Source of the DNA: Angiostrongylus vasorum
Taxonomy: Eukaryota; Nematoda; Chromadorea; Rhabditida; Metastrongylidae
Direction of reading: 5' to 3'
Assembly (NCBI GenBank): GCA_018806985.1
Contig: JADANN010000099.1
Span: forward strand, 4,559,501 to 4,623,500
Length of the DNA stretch: 64,000 nucleotides
Of this stretch, positions 45,101-55,149 are shown piece after piece (within the stretch, counting starts at the first letter, position 1; each line of letters opens with the position of its first letter). Both the position numbers and the translations under genes were made by a program. Under the pieces are notes generated by a model. The model was given only the letters and a program-made list of their open reading frames with translations. It searched no databases and was not told where the DNA came from.

Positions 45101-45540
45101 CCGGGTTTCGGAGAGTGTTCTACAACTGAAGAAGAGATATAATAGGTCCAACGTGAACTTGTATGAGTATTGTCGCGACGGATGGACTTTCCACGCAAAA
45201 GGTTTGTGGGTGGAAACCGCAACAGAGACCGCTTCTCTCATGGGATCTTCCAATTTTGGTCTGTTTGTTTTGTTGTTGTCTTGTATTTCATCCATCTGCC
45301 TCTTCTGGCTTTGGCTGGAGCTGACCATCTCTTTCAGGGTATCGGTCTGTTCACCGTGACCTTGAAGCACAAGTGCTACTGGTAACGTCCAATGAACATT
45401 TACGTGATCAGTTAAAAGAGGAACGAAATAGATTATTTGACTTCGCTTCGATATTGGATGAAGTGGCTCTTAGGAGGGCTGATCACCACATCCCTATGGT
45501 TGTTCGAATGATTACCCGAATAATCAGGAATCTTTTCTAG
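39189..45540 (+). CDS. pgs-1: PGS1, CDP-diacylglycerol--glycerol-3-phosphate 3-phosphatidyltransferase
   Basis: Seven exons join in phase: 39189-39284, 39642-39860, 40884-41193, 44278-44459, 44828-44944, 45045-45258 and 45338-45540 (TAG), about 446 residues. PGS1 makes phosphatidylglycerophosphate, the committed step to phosphatidylglycerol and cardiolipin, at the mitochondrial inner membrane. Visible motifs: LYLGTGTLEQALVEAV, the first HKD-type catalytic motif HMKIYVFDDTVLLTGANLS (H-x-K-x4-D), YFINRQDRYVVF, DTVVYPLLQMGPFE, TITMASGYFN, ANGFFGATGTSGYIP, the second motif GWTFHAKGLWVE with SSNFGYRSVHRDLEAQ, and a basic C-terminus. The second motif keeps H-x-K but ends in Glu, as is common in this family. 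The start MEFELPKSRAIRI gives no obvious presequence and the protein is shorter than the mammalian enzyme, so a 5' exon may be missing. Intron 3 (3.1 kb) is filled with repeats B, I, A and D. Confidence 0.92.
39912..40168 (+). mobile_element. SINE family A copy in PGS1 intron 2
   Basis: Head GGGCGCGTTTAGCGCTGTGG, core GGGTCGGAAAATTGGTACCA, tail TAGAGCTTTGTCCTTTAT. Sense orientation. Confidence 0.75.
40615..40690 (+). repeat. Possible family H fragment
   Basis: CGCTAGGTTAGCCTCCAACA resembles the 3' end of family H at 1.25 and 52.2 kb. The match is short. Confidence 0.3.
41320..41590. mobile_element. Family B foldback, right arm truncated
   Basis: Complete left arm (AATGATGCTGAGATATTTGC through TCACCACACCACGCGAATCC), loop TTCCGTTGACGGGTGATTGT, then only the start of the right arm (AAAGGCAAAACGAAGGAC). 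Shows that the two arms and loop are one unit. PGS1 intron 3. Confidence 0.7.
41790..42445 (+). repeat. Family I coding-derived repeat, copy 1, split by a SINE
   Basis: An open frame (41,757-42,050) and the sequence after the SINE (42,213-42,445) align with 55.25-55.47 kb: AAGCTGTTCATTAC with TTATAATTCATAAAG, then GTTGAAGAGTACCCA, and AAATCTCTTCGCTATGGTGG. It lies in PGS1 intron 3, so it is not part of PGS1. Probable remnant of an unidentified transposon or duplicated gene. Confidence 0.45.
42050..42216 (-). mobile_element. 5'-truncated SINE family A insertion with target-site duplication
   Basis: Minus-strand family A sequence from the tail to the core, truncated at GTCTGGGAGGATAGCAGC. It is flanked by AAGCTGTTCACTA before and AAGCTGTTCATTA after, 12 of 13 bases identical: a target-site duplication. 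Truncation plus duplication is the mark of LINE-driven retroposition. Confidence 0.75.
42745..43155 (-). mobile_element. Family D element in PGS1 intron 3
   Basis: Minus copy from ACTTGGATACTTGGGTACTT, through TGGATCCTGGTATTGATTTG, to GATTAGGCGGAAAACCGTTG. Essentially full length. Confidence 0.7.
43495..43748 (+). mobile_element. Family B element, diverged
   Basis: Left-arm remnant with GAGATATGAGCAAAACACGG, then GAGAAAGGCAAACCAAAGGC, and the tail TCATATCTCAGCATCATTGC with ATAATACCTGCCGTGC and AGGCAGTAGATAAAA. Confidence 0.5.
44515..44792 (+). mobile_element. SINE family A copy in PGS1 intron 4
   Basis: Head GCGCGTGTAGCGCAGTGGTC, core GGGTCGGCAAATTATTACCA, tail GAGAGCTTTATCCTTTATCC with a repeated tail unit. 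It fills most of the short intron between exons 4 and 5. Confidence 0.8.
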
Positions 45541-46053
45541 CCGATTCTATGCAGTTTGAAACGGACGTTATGATATAAGGGTTGAAACTATATCTGGAAA
45601 GATTCCATGGCTCTTATAGGTGGAATTATTAGTCTGTCGGATTCAGGCTTGTGGATGTTTATTACTAAACCACTCTTCTCTATTGTAATGTTCTATGATG
45701 CTTGTCCTATACTCAGTTGTCTTTCCACACCAGTTTTCTTTTTTTTTTCCAATGGATACTCAATAATTTAATAGGGATTGTCCATCACCTATTTTTATTT
45801 GTTGTCCTTCGAAAATTTACCAATTAATCTTCTTGTAGTGTAGAAAAAGTAGTTCCTAATATTATTCTATGTGTACTAATGAAGGAATTTGACCATTTGT
45901 TTAGGTGTTAAGTGTACGAATTATGTTGATGGTAATAAGATTTAGTACAAATATAAACCTTCCTATTGTTTATATAGTCAGCTGGTTCCACACCAGTTTA
46001 TTCCAGTGCTTTTGTTTCAATTCACCCAATATTTACTTCTGTTTCGAGGAGAA
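45541..46053. other. PGS1 to TMEM186 intercistronic region
   Basis: 513 bases between the PGS1 stop and the TMEM186 ATG, T-rich, with no repeat. TTTATTCCAG near 46,006 could serve as a trans-splice acceptor, which would suit co-transcription, but this is inference. Confidence 0.4.
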
Positions 46054-47892
46054 ATGCGTCGTTTTGCGGTAACTGGTGTCATGGTTCTTCGTCCATTAAC
46101 ACCACTGCATGGAAAAGTCTTGGTATTCTGGCAGAAGGTTGGCCAATATGCTAGTACTGCTTAGGTTGGGCTGTAGGCGTGGTACAAAGTTATGCTCAGA
46201 AATCACAATGTTATTTCCCCCGGAAAGAGTAATAGCGCGTTCATTCCCCACCGGAGACGCCTACGGTACGGACTTCTGCAAATATCTGCATCATTATGGT
46301 TACTGTTAGAAATACAAGCAACTGAAAGAGAATGTCATATGTATGAGCTAATTCGCATCACCAGACGAATTCTTGTTATTATCAGCTTTTAGTGGTAGAA
46401 TTCCCTCCCGCCAAATGTTGTTGGTAGGACAAAGCATCTATGTTCCAATCGGAATAGGAGATTTTGAAGTGCTGGACGCGAACGTTGTACTACAATTTGA
46501 GGTTGGTCGGACAGGTCTGACGTGTGCAGTACTTGGAATACTTCAACGCATGTTCAACGATAGCCACATTCATCATATGTGTGTGTCAGCACAGCTTCAG
46601 AAACAAGTAACTGACATCTTTCCTTACTGCTTCTTGTGTTCATGATCCACTTGTGAACCATTCATTTGTGTTTGTACCTGAGCTCTGATTAGGTCTTGAA
46701 ACGCACTAATCCAGAAGAAAATTTGGGCACGTTCAACGGCCGATCCGAGCAAAGCGATGATCTGCTTAAGAAATCTCCCGAGAAGGAAAAAATGGTTTGG
46801 CTTGTTACTGTACTTTGAGCTTACAACCGTTGTATGATCTTTTATGTTATCCCATTCAGGATCGCAGTTTACCGATATCCAGGTATACGATTTGCTGTAC
46901 TTTTGGCTCGTGCAAAGGTTATTCAAACTGCATTCGCTATTTTATATCTTCCTTACTCTTCATACCAATTTTCTATGGGTCATATCGATACTGTTTTCTT
47001 CTACTCTTCTGCTATGCTAGCTGTTATAGCGCCGATCACGTTAGCCATCTTCAGCAGGCAGGTGTTTCTTATTCTATAAACTTGTCTGAGTTTCCATAGA
47101 GTTGATTTAGATGGGATACTAAGAAATAACTTTCAGATATTTAAACAGGCTAGTTGGCGTCATTTCAATGAACGACAGCAACGATTTTGTCAGAGTGGGG
47201 TATTTGACGTTTTGGGGATCGCGGAAAAAATAAGCAAGTTCTTTTTAATTATCGAAATATCTTTCTGATTTTATTCTGACAACCCTTGTAATGCACTCAA
47301 GAACATAGATAATAGCCTATGGACTGGTTTTCTTTTCAGTCTTCCATATAGTTTCTTTTCTTTGCTATGCCTTTTGAATTCGATAGGTCATCCAGCAAAC
47401 ATACTGTGCCAGATGTCGGGGAATTATTCTCTCTATAACCGATGATCCGAGTCGATGATCCATAGCGTTCTCTACATGTTTTCCTTTTTTTTACCACATT
47501 TTTTGCATTCTCTCGATAGCTTGTTAAACGTGGACCCATGGTCAGGAACGGCTTATGAAAGGATGTTCTCTGCGCTTAACAGTTTACAAAAGCTTCTTTT
47601 GGATGAGATTATTTTGCGACGAGAGCACACTGCTTTTGAAGGGTGTATGCAGCTTTGACAGTACGGTCATTGGGAAAGCCCAGGATGCCGCAATCTGATA
47701 AAATGATAATGAGTTCATCAAACAGACACCTTTAGAGCGGCTTGATGTTCACTGAGAATGCTTTCATCAGTGGAACTGAACACAGTTTGTCTTTTTAAAA
47801 AAAATTTTTCAAGTCTTATCACCTTTTAATACTACATTTGTGTTACAGCGCACGACGTACATTTTACAGTGCATATCTACATATATGTATAC

Positions 47893-47943
<51 letters not shown>

Positions 47944-48365
47944 GGTCGGCAGGGTTGCACAGTGGTATTGATGTCCGTCATCACGAGCATGGTGCTAGTT
48001 CGATTCAGCACCGAGCCAACCAAGCCTCTCATACCTCCGGGGTTGCCAAATTAGTATCGGACTTATCTGAAAAAAATCACTCTCGGCAGTCCAATTGGGA
48101 ACGCTCCACACCGGCTATCTCAGGACTCCAGGGAGAATTGCTCGACCAGCATTCTACAACATTTAAGATGAAATGAAAACCTTCAAGCAGCAGCCGAAGC
48201 CACACGTTGGAAGATCTTCGTGAACAATGGGTGCGAGAAAACGAATCGAATGTTCGAAGTGGTGGGATTCCGCATGGTAGACGTGAAGAAGGGTCATATA
48301 AAATTTAAAAAAAATAAAAAAAATATGCTTGTATATATGTGCTGTAGAGTGTGATTTGTGTATGC

Positions 48366-48425
<60 letters not shown>

Positions 48426-51400
48426 GCATGTCTATACACATACATGTGCACATGCATATGTATCCTACATATAATTCAACAACGATAACTTGTAATAATA
48501 GGGTAAAGGATAAAGCTCTTGCTATTGATCAATTCTCGAGGGACGCGCCATTTATTCGACTTCATTAAGCACCGTTGGAGGTGATTTAATGCATATCTGG
48601 TCTACACAATGACTCGCGGTGGTCCACCGATATATCGAATCAGTGCTGCTATCTCTCCAGATAGGTCTGGTACAAATTTACCAACCCGTGGGGATGGAAG
48701 GCCTGGTGAGCCTAGGGCGCGGTGATTGTTCCCAAGTGTATTGCAGGGCGCCTCCGACCACTGCGCTACAAGCGCCCTAACAGTGACCGTTAAGGATAAC
48801 AATAATAACACAAGAGGAAAACAATAGCATCTTGTAATTCTTGCTTACATTCGAAGTTGACGTGGGGTTATTCAGAGGTCATTCTTAGGTACCCGAAACA
48901 GTTGCAGTCTTGACTTAAAGCTTAGAGTTTTTCCCTGCAATAAATGATCTTCTCATAAAAGATCAAACAGGTGATGCACGATTATACTATTTCTATTGAC
49001 ATATCCTAAACAACCATGTTCCCCAAAACAGCCACATTTTATGCTATCCTTTCTAGCAGCCTTAGCAGCGTGCTTCCAATTGTGCTGCTCTATAATAACC
49101 TTAAAACAACCCTTGCACCATCTCCATTTTTTCAAACTCTTGGCGCCGCTGACTTCAGTGGTATGCGAAGTCGACGGTGACGAAGCAATCTCGGCTCCAG
49201 TATAACACATGTAGATGGAGTCATTTAGCGAAATTTTACGTATGCGCTCATTTTATGTCCTCCATTCGTTCACCAAAGCATCCCCGAGCGACTAGGTGAA
49301 GGATGAGCCGTGTATTCCTAAAGTATGAGCGAAGAAAGATATGTCTGTATGTCATGAAAAAAACTGAAATTTACGTACCAGTTGCTAGTCCTTCTAATAA
49401 ATGAACAGCATCCAGGCATCCATCCTATTGTGTCCACATAAAGCTTCCTTTAATTTTAGCTTTCAGTTACCTCTGATTTTGATGAATTAGAAGAAATAAA
49501 CGCATCGCAAACTATGGACAGTATGGTAATGTACTTCTTGTTATTTTTCCACTTTATCCTTCTGCCTCCCTGTGCTCCGGTTCCATTACGCTACCATCTG
49601 TCCACTGTCCATTCGTCAACCATATTTGACTCTGATCAGCGGCTCTTTCTCAGTGGAAGGCACGTAAAAAACGGCTCTGAACAAAGCGATACTGCCGAAA
49701 CGTGCGCTAACGTTATGTTGTATGTGTTCTTCTTGTAAGGAACTAAACGTGTGCTGAATAACAACCTCACACTTGCTGAGGAAGAAAACGACACATCCGT
49801 CCACTGTTAAGCTTCCAGTTGAAGAGGAGTTCTTTCCCGTTTTTCCTATAGCGGCAAGTAAAGCGGTTCCCTGTCCTAACAATAAGCCCTACGGCAGAAG
49901 AAGACTCGTGTAAGAAGGTCCTAGGAAGGCGGAACACGGCTTTACCTCTAAACGCCACGATGGATTTGTCAATACATACGTGCATCCTATTCATGTATAT
50001 TCTGCTGCATTACTGTTCATAAGTGGATTAGTGGCCGAATCTTTGCGACCTTCCTTGTCAGTCGCACTTTGGGTTGTGAGGAAAACAGTTCAAATGTGGC
50101 AATTGAACAGTGCCATATTAAGGCAAAAACCGATATATCTCTTCATATTGTCAATATTTATCGCTTGTCCGATATCCTTCTGTTGAAGATGTCTGTTCAA
50201 CTCGTACGCGATCAGCTCCCAAATATCAATCATAAGAAATTCGTATGAATTTCTCGGTTATGTCTATCGATCCACCAAATCCCCAGTCTCTTCGTTGTCT
50301 CCTTTGATGAGAAGTCGATCGAGGCCGAAGTTGATGTCATCATTACTTGATATGGCTCGAAGGCATAATATTGAACTATTGGCCATCAAAATTAATCAAC
50401 GTTAGAAACTCGATGGTGTCAAGGTACAGGTGTTTGAAAGAGTGGAGGGAAACAAAAGGAATAAAGCGTTGAAGAGAGTGTAGAATGAAAATAACCTCAT
50501 AAGAGTCTTATTTGTGCCTCTAAACTTCCAGAATATCCCCTCAAGACTGATAAAACAATGACTCCGATTTTTTTTATAAAAATTGTAAAAAGCTCCACTG
50601 ATTCATGGACTTTGCCAATTTTTGGACCTACTGATCGATCCCGGCTCCAAATTCATGCAAAATCGAAAGCACCTACCCTTTTCAACAAGCATACCTCGGC
50701 TCATAATGAACATGATGTATCGAAATGCAACCTCAGTCTAGAAATCTCTGCCAACGATATGTGAGCATGGATGTTTGACCGTGTTGCAAGTCGCGTTCTT
50801 TATGAAAGTTTAATCTTGAATGCGATTTAAATGGAACATACATTTTGTAGAGTTATTGTCTCATTTAGCGTGATGAATCAAAGTCTCTTTCACCAGTTTT
50901 TTTAAGTCCTCTAGCAGTCGAAAATTATCGGCAGTTATTAGGAAATAGTCGTTATCGCTAATGTGGGACTTGGAAAGTTCAATTTCTGACCACTTATTCA
51001 CTGTTTTTCATTTCTATTTCTTGTGATAGATTGCAGTCATCGTCTGGCATAGGACAATATAGTAAATAGTGCACTAAATTGAGTATAAGTCGCAGGATTT
51101 CTTTAAATTTTGACAGTAATGTGTTTGAATAATGAACCAAGTGGAATGTACCGTATGCCAGCAACGTTCAACCTCTAAATGGATAAAGCGAAACCTCTTC
51201 TGCAACTTTGAAATGTTCCCGACCTTATTTGTCCTCTTGCTTCGAAAATTTTCCGTTCATTGTCGAAAAAACCACCGTTTGGCGTGTTTGAGTCACGTAC
51301 GAGTTTACGCGCTCTTTTTTGGCCTCTGCGAAGTCAACGGTGGTCGCCAATATGTTAACCTGACGTAAGATTGGTATAAAGTTTCTTCTTAGAATTATTG

Positions 51401-54400
51401 GGCCAACTAATGTATAATACCGACTTGTGGGGGGGGTGTGCGGCCATCACAGAAGCAGGTACAACTCCCATGCATATAAAAAGGTACTCCCGACTGAGGA
51501 AACTTTATTTGAGCGGTCCTTTAATCATGAAGACGGGCCATCCAAGTATTCAAGTAGTGGTAATACAACAATAGCGAGAGTAGTCAATATCAACGACAGT
51601 CAAATCAACAACAACCGCCCTGTATAAAAAAGCACTGCTTGGTGAACATACGTCATTCGTGCGGTGTTCCACTAAAGAAGGTACGACTACGAGGATGCCA
51701 CATCGAGAAGACGAACAACTGTGGACCATCGACCTGGCTCATCTGCTCTGACGATGACGAAAACGTCGGCCGAATAAGTGTATTTATTAACCCAGTGTAA
51801 TCCCAACAATTTAAATATATGTTTATTAATTTGCTTAATTTGCTATTAGATAACGGTCAGTGTGAAAATAGTGAAAGTGTTACAAATGAGGAGGATTTCC
51901 CTCATATGAGGGGATCCCGATAGCCGGTTAGTCGCCAGGCTACGTGGCGCATCCCCAGGTGGCGAATAGAGGGTTAATCGCGGACCAAAAGCGATTTTTG
52001 ATTCCCTGAGACGCAGATGGATCCAGGGATGGACTCCGTGTTTCTGCTTGGCCGAATTGGCACATATTTTCTGTATTTAGGAGACGTATTCATACACGCG
52101 TGTGTGGGTGCGTTGTCGCTTACACGGATTGTATTATACGAGTCAATTCGGCCAAAAGCCTGCAATCAAGTGACAGGGAACTATATGGAAGGCGGTTAGG
52201 AGTAGCCTCCAACAAATAAATTTCACAACCAATATATCACCATTCTACAACGATGTTAACATTGACGTTAAAAGACGAGTTAGGCCAGGTGATACCATCT
52301 CGCCAAAATTATTTACCGCCATACTCCAGAACGTCATGCAAACATTGGAATGGGATAATATGGGAGTGAAAATCGATGGTCGGCAGTTACATAATCTTCG
52401 TTTTGCTGATGACATCGTCCTTATAACATCAAACATTGGCCAAGCGGAACGTATGCTTGCCGACTTTGACAAAGCCTGTTGAAAGGCTCGTCTTCGAATA
52501 AATCTCACAAAAACGATGTTCATGAGGGACGGATTGGTTTCGTATGCCCCATTCACGCTCAACGAAACGAATATCTCCGAATGCTCCAGTTATGTCTATC
52601 TAGGTCGCGAAATCAATATGGTGAACGACTTAGCTCCAGAGCTGAGCAGAAGGAAACGAGCAGCTTGGGGACCTTTCAATAGCATTGAGGATGTAGTGAA
52701 GAGAACAAAGAACACCCGACTCCGTGCCCACCTTTTCGACTCAACGGTACTTCCTGCGTTAACGCATACTTCAGAAACCTGGTCGCTGCGTAAACAGGAT
52801 GAACGATCACCCAGCGTTATTGAACGCGCAGTCGAAAGGGCGATCCTAGGAATATCCCGTTACACAAGTAAGAGAAGGGATCCGAAGCTCCGACCTGCGT
52901 CAACGATTAAAAATCAAAGATACCGTTCTGTACGCCGAACAGTTGAGGATAAGGTGGGCCGGACACGTAATGCGTATTAACGACAACCGATGGACAAGAG
53001 CCGTTAGTGACTGGATTTCTCGGGATGTTAAACGCACTGCAGGAAGACCACCGACTCAATGGTCAGAGTTCTTCACGAAAAGGCTAGAAGAAAGAGTCCG
53101 AGTCACCGTGCTCGACCAGTCCTTAGAGCGATCAGAACCTACTGGGCTACTCTTGCACGCGACAGGGGAAAGATTGAAAATTTACTGGCCCCCCGCTCGG
53201 GTCACTCGACGATCAATATTTTCCCGATGGTATTTTCCATGAGTAATGTGGCGACTAATTTCGTCTTATATGCATAGAATATCCTTGAAGCTGTTGTTAA
53301 TGAGGACGTCATCTGATGACCTTTCTAGTGTTTGCCGACATAAGTCACAAAGGACTCACAGGAGGTGCGGTGGAAAATTAAACACTTGACTTTGTGAAAT
53401 GTGGACCTGTGGATCATCTTCCTGTTAACTGGTTTCTTTCACATAGGGATTAACTCTATCAGAACCTTGTGGTATGCTGGCCCTATTAACATACAGTTCG
53501 ACTTCTGCTGATTTCAACTCATATGTGGAGGAAAGGGTGATCGGTATGAATTCATTTGAACCCGTATTCCTTCTGGGTGCATCTTTTACTATGGTGCTGT
53601 TGATAGAGAGGCGAGCACTGGAGTATTTTAACATGGGATCAGCAAGACGTTAGAATTATTAGCTCGTAATTCTGTTGTCTTAGAACAAATTTACTTAACG
53701 GTCTGGAAGGTTTGAAACTCGCACTTTTTTGTACCATTTGCATTTGCTACGATCTCCAACCTGTAATTTGCCTATTTTGTACAACAATTCACAACCGTTG
53801 TAGCCTACGACTTCTAAAGAAAATTTTTTCTGTGCTGAAGCAATCTGGATCGAATAATTTGTCGCATTGACCTCATTATGTGGTGTACTTGCTTGAAAAT
53901 ACATACGGATTGATGACATTTTCTTAATTTCTTAAAACACCATACACATCGCCTACGTTTCTCTAGATCTTGGCCATAATCTTCGGGGAATTGCTGCTAG
54001 GTATATACACATGTAGCATGTTGTTTTGAGTCGAACTCAACAAACATGAGTCTTGGGCTCATGCATGGTGATCTCCACACAGTCACAGTGGGACTCTCAT
54101 GCTTCCATCAAACATGTCTGAATGACTAAGGTGGAGGAACAGCAGTATGAACGTAGATCATGGAGAAGCAAAAGTGTACGTGCCTTTTCTACTTTTCCTG
54201 ATGTACAAAAAAGCAGGACTCGATCTGATCGCTTACGTTCGCATGCATGCTGTCGATGAAAGTAGCCTTCAACCACCTGCGGCCTTCTCACTGGCTTGCA
54301 GAAAAGGCTGCACTGCGTAGCGTGAATATAGTAGCAAAACATGGAGTTCGACGATACAACTTCCAGCAAATTGACAATGAACTTCGTTTCAATACCGATT

Positions 54401-55049
54401 CAGCTGTAAACACTACAGTGATGCGTGAACATTCACCTCAAGTGCACAGTTTAAATAACCTAGTCCCACACTTGTTCCTTAGATAAGATAAAATAGCGAA
54501 ATTCTTTTCTCTTTTTAACTGGAAAAGGTGTCTTGCATAAAAACACTTCACCACTTCTTTAGACATACCTAGCAACTCCTCTTGATTGTTCAGTACATCA
54601 ATGAGTCTTATGCGTTTGTTTAGTCATTGTTATATTAAACAATAAACATGGAGGTGATAATTGTAAGAACATAGAAGATAAAATTAGTACGGAAGCTGAA
54701 GTTGCTACCAAAATGCTTAGAAAATTAAAATTTGGGAGTTAAAAGCACAAAAAAAAGTTGGGACTACTTGTTTGTTGGCCGACAACAAGGATTCAGTTTT
54801 GAGCTGCTTGTGTTGGAGTGTTTCGTTACTAACATTTTTACTAATACAGTTCGCCTTTTTAGATACTTGGACGTCGCCGATGTTCTTCCACTGAGTGAGG
54901 TTGCTGTTAACAAAAACGATACTTTGGTTAAGTTTTCGTGGTTGGGAGGGAGTAGTTTCCTTTATCTGCCTATCAAAAACGTTGAAATCATAGATGAAGA
55001 AAGGGCGAAAATCTTATTCGGTGATCTCAGCTTTTTTCGACGTTCTTAA
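46054..55049 (+). CDS. TMEM186-like mitochondrial complex I assembly protein
   Basis: Five exons join in phase: 46054-46137, 46693-46799, 46860-47063, 47137-47229 and 54863-55049, about 224 residues, close to the mammalian length. The N-terminus [20 protein letters not shown] looks like a mitochondrial presequence. [19 protein letters not shown] and [15 protein letters not shown] match the family entry; two membrane segments follow (around [10 protein letters not shown] and [15 protein letters not shown]). Then [37 protein letters not shown] and [11 protein letters not shown] close the domain. TMEM186 works in the MCIA complex that assembles complex I in the inner membrane. The 46,799 join needs a GC donor and the 47,229 join an AT donor (ATAAGC), yet both restore the conserved reading. 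Intron 4 is 7.6 kb and full of transposons. It follows PGS1 in the same orientation. Confidence 0.75.
46175..46312 (+). mobile_element. Family B arm in TMEM186 intron 1
   Basis: GGAAAGAGTAATAGCGCGTT, TTCATTCCCCACCGGAGACG and the tail CAAATATCTGCATCATTATG. The A-box side is degraded. Confidence 0.5.
47500..47620 (+). repeat. Possible family I copy 2
   Basis: GGATGTTCTCTGCGCTTAAC with AGTTTACAAAAGC translates to [11 protein letters not shown], parallel to KLFSTLNNLQN at 55.26 kb; both continue with a Leu-Asp and Leu-Arg-Arg. The nucleotide match is short. Confidence 0.3.
47884..47943. repeat. AT-rich microsatellite
   Basis: Alternating TA with ACAT/GTAT interruptions. It directly precedes the head of a family C SINE. 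Confidence 0.85.
47945..48312 (+). mobile_element. SINE family C copy
   Basis: Head GGCAGGGTTGCACAGTGGTA and GCTAGTTCGATTCAGC (B box), core GGGGTTGCCAAATTAGTATC, body AATTGCTCGACCAGCATTC and GAAGATCTTCGTGAACAATG, end AAGGGTCATATAAAATT. Sits between two AT microsatellites. Confidence 0.7.
48366..48430. repeat. TA microsatellite
   Basis: About 28 uninterrupted TA units, ending in TACGCATGTC. Among the longest simple repeats in the window. Confidence 0.9.
48497..48780 (-). mobile_element. SINE family A copy
   Basis: Tail GGATAAAGCTCTTGCTATTG, body TAAGCACCGTTGGAGGTGAT, core AGATAGGTCTGGTACAAATT, head CACTGCGCTACAAGCGCCC. Minus strand. Confidence 0.75.
48953..50370 (-). pseudogene. Decayed piggyBac-like transposase 1
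   Basis: Minus strand, N- to C-terminus: [19 protein letters not shown] (acidic N-terminal region near 50.33 kb), [16 protein letters not shown] near 49.96 kb (the [DE]xx[ILM]xPFKGR-type block of the DDE domain), and a C-terminal cysteine-rich zinc-binding domain near 49.1 kb ([27 protein letters not shown]). Frameshifts and stops separate these blocks and a MITE-like fragment near 49.65 kb interrupts them. It lies in TMEM186 intron 4, antisense. PiggyBac elements move by cut-and-paste at TTAA; flanking TTAA sites were not resolved. Confidence 0.55.
50400..51890. other. TMEM186 intron 4, middle part
   Basis: Short open frames at 50,558-50,764 and 51,132-51,368 (+) carry no recognised motif. 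A G-run near 51.43 kb and a family D tail-like GACGGGCCATCCAAGTATTC near 51.53 kb are the only repeat traces. Confidence 0.3.
51690..51815 (+). mobile_element. Half of a family E element
   Basis: GATGACGAAAACGTCGGCCG with AATAAGTGTATTTATTAACC corresponds to the right arm of family E; the left arm is degraded. Confidence 0.4.
51895..52225 (+). repeat. Family H dispersed repeat, copy 2
   Basis: Parallels 1,000-1,260: GATAGCCGGTTAGTCGCCAG, GGAGACGTATTCATACACGC, and AGGAGTAGCCTCCAACAAAT at the end. It runs directly into an RTE-type reverse transcriptase. Confidence 0.5.
52245..53265 (+). pseudogene. 5'-truncated RTE-type LINE reverse transcriptase
   Basis: Reads [15 protein letters not shown], then [13 protein letters not shown] (the FADD catalytic motif), [58 protein letters not shown], and after a frameshift near 52.87 kb [20 protein letters not shown] with [12 protein letters not shown] further frameshift near 53.1 kb precedes [13 protein letters not shown]. 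There is an in-frame TGA after LADFDKAC. The endonuclease and N-terminal RT are absent. A dead copy in TMEM186 intron 4, sense orientation. Confidence 0.85.
53425..53919 (-). other. Two adjacent open frames of unknown nature
   Basis: Frames at 53,919-53,695 (starting [20 protein letters not shown], with [20 protein letters not shown]) and 53,634-53,425 (with [20 protein letters not shown]) have protein-like composition and could be two exons, with GTTAAG and CTCCAG as splice signals. The phase does not close cleanly. No family recognised. Antisense in TMEM186 intron 4, next to the RTE remnant. Confidence 0.25.
53930..54860. other. TMEM186 intron 4, 3' part
   Basis: A plus-strand frame at 54,247-54,486 is open but motif-free. 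The intron ends with TTCGCCTTTTTAG at 54,862. Confidence 0.35.
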
Positions 55050-55149
55050 GTATTAGTTTTAATACTAGTATTTCGAAGTTTTCTTAATGATGCCCCTTTG
55101 ACGCTTTTGAATGTAATCAATCATATGACAAAAAGAGGAAAGGGCAGAC

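Noticed and set aside
46373..46645. Open plus-strand frame between TMEM186 exons 1 and 2.
   Set aside because: Exons 1 and 2 join in phase without it, and including it introduces a stop. The translation matches no family.
48329..48568. Open frames across the TA microsatellite (Tyr-Ile repeats).
   Set aside because: Produced by the dinucleotide repeat; not coding.
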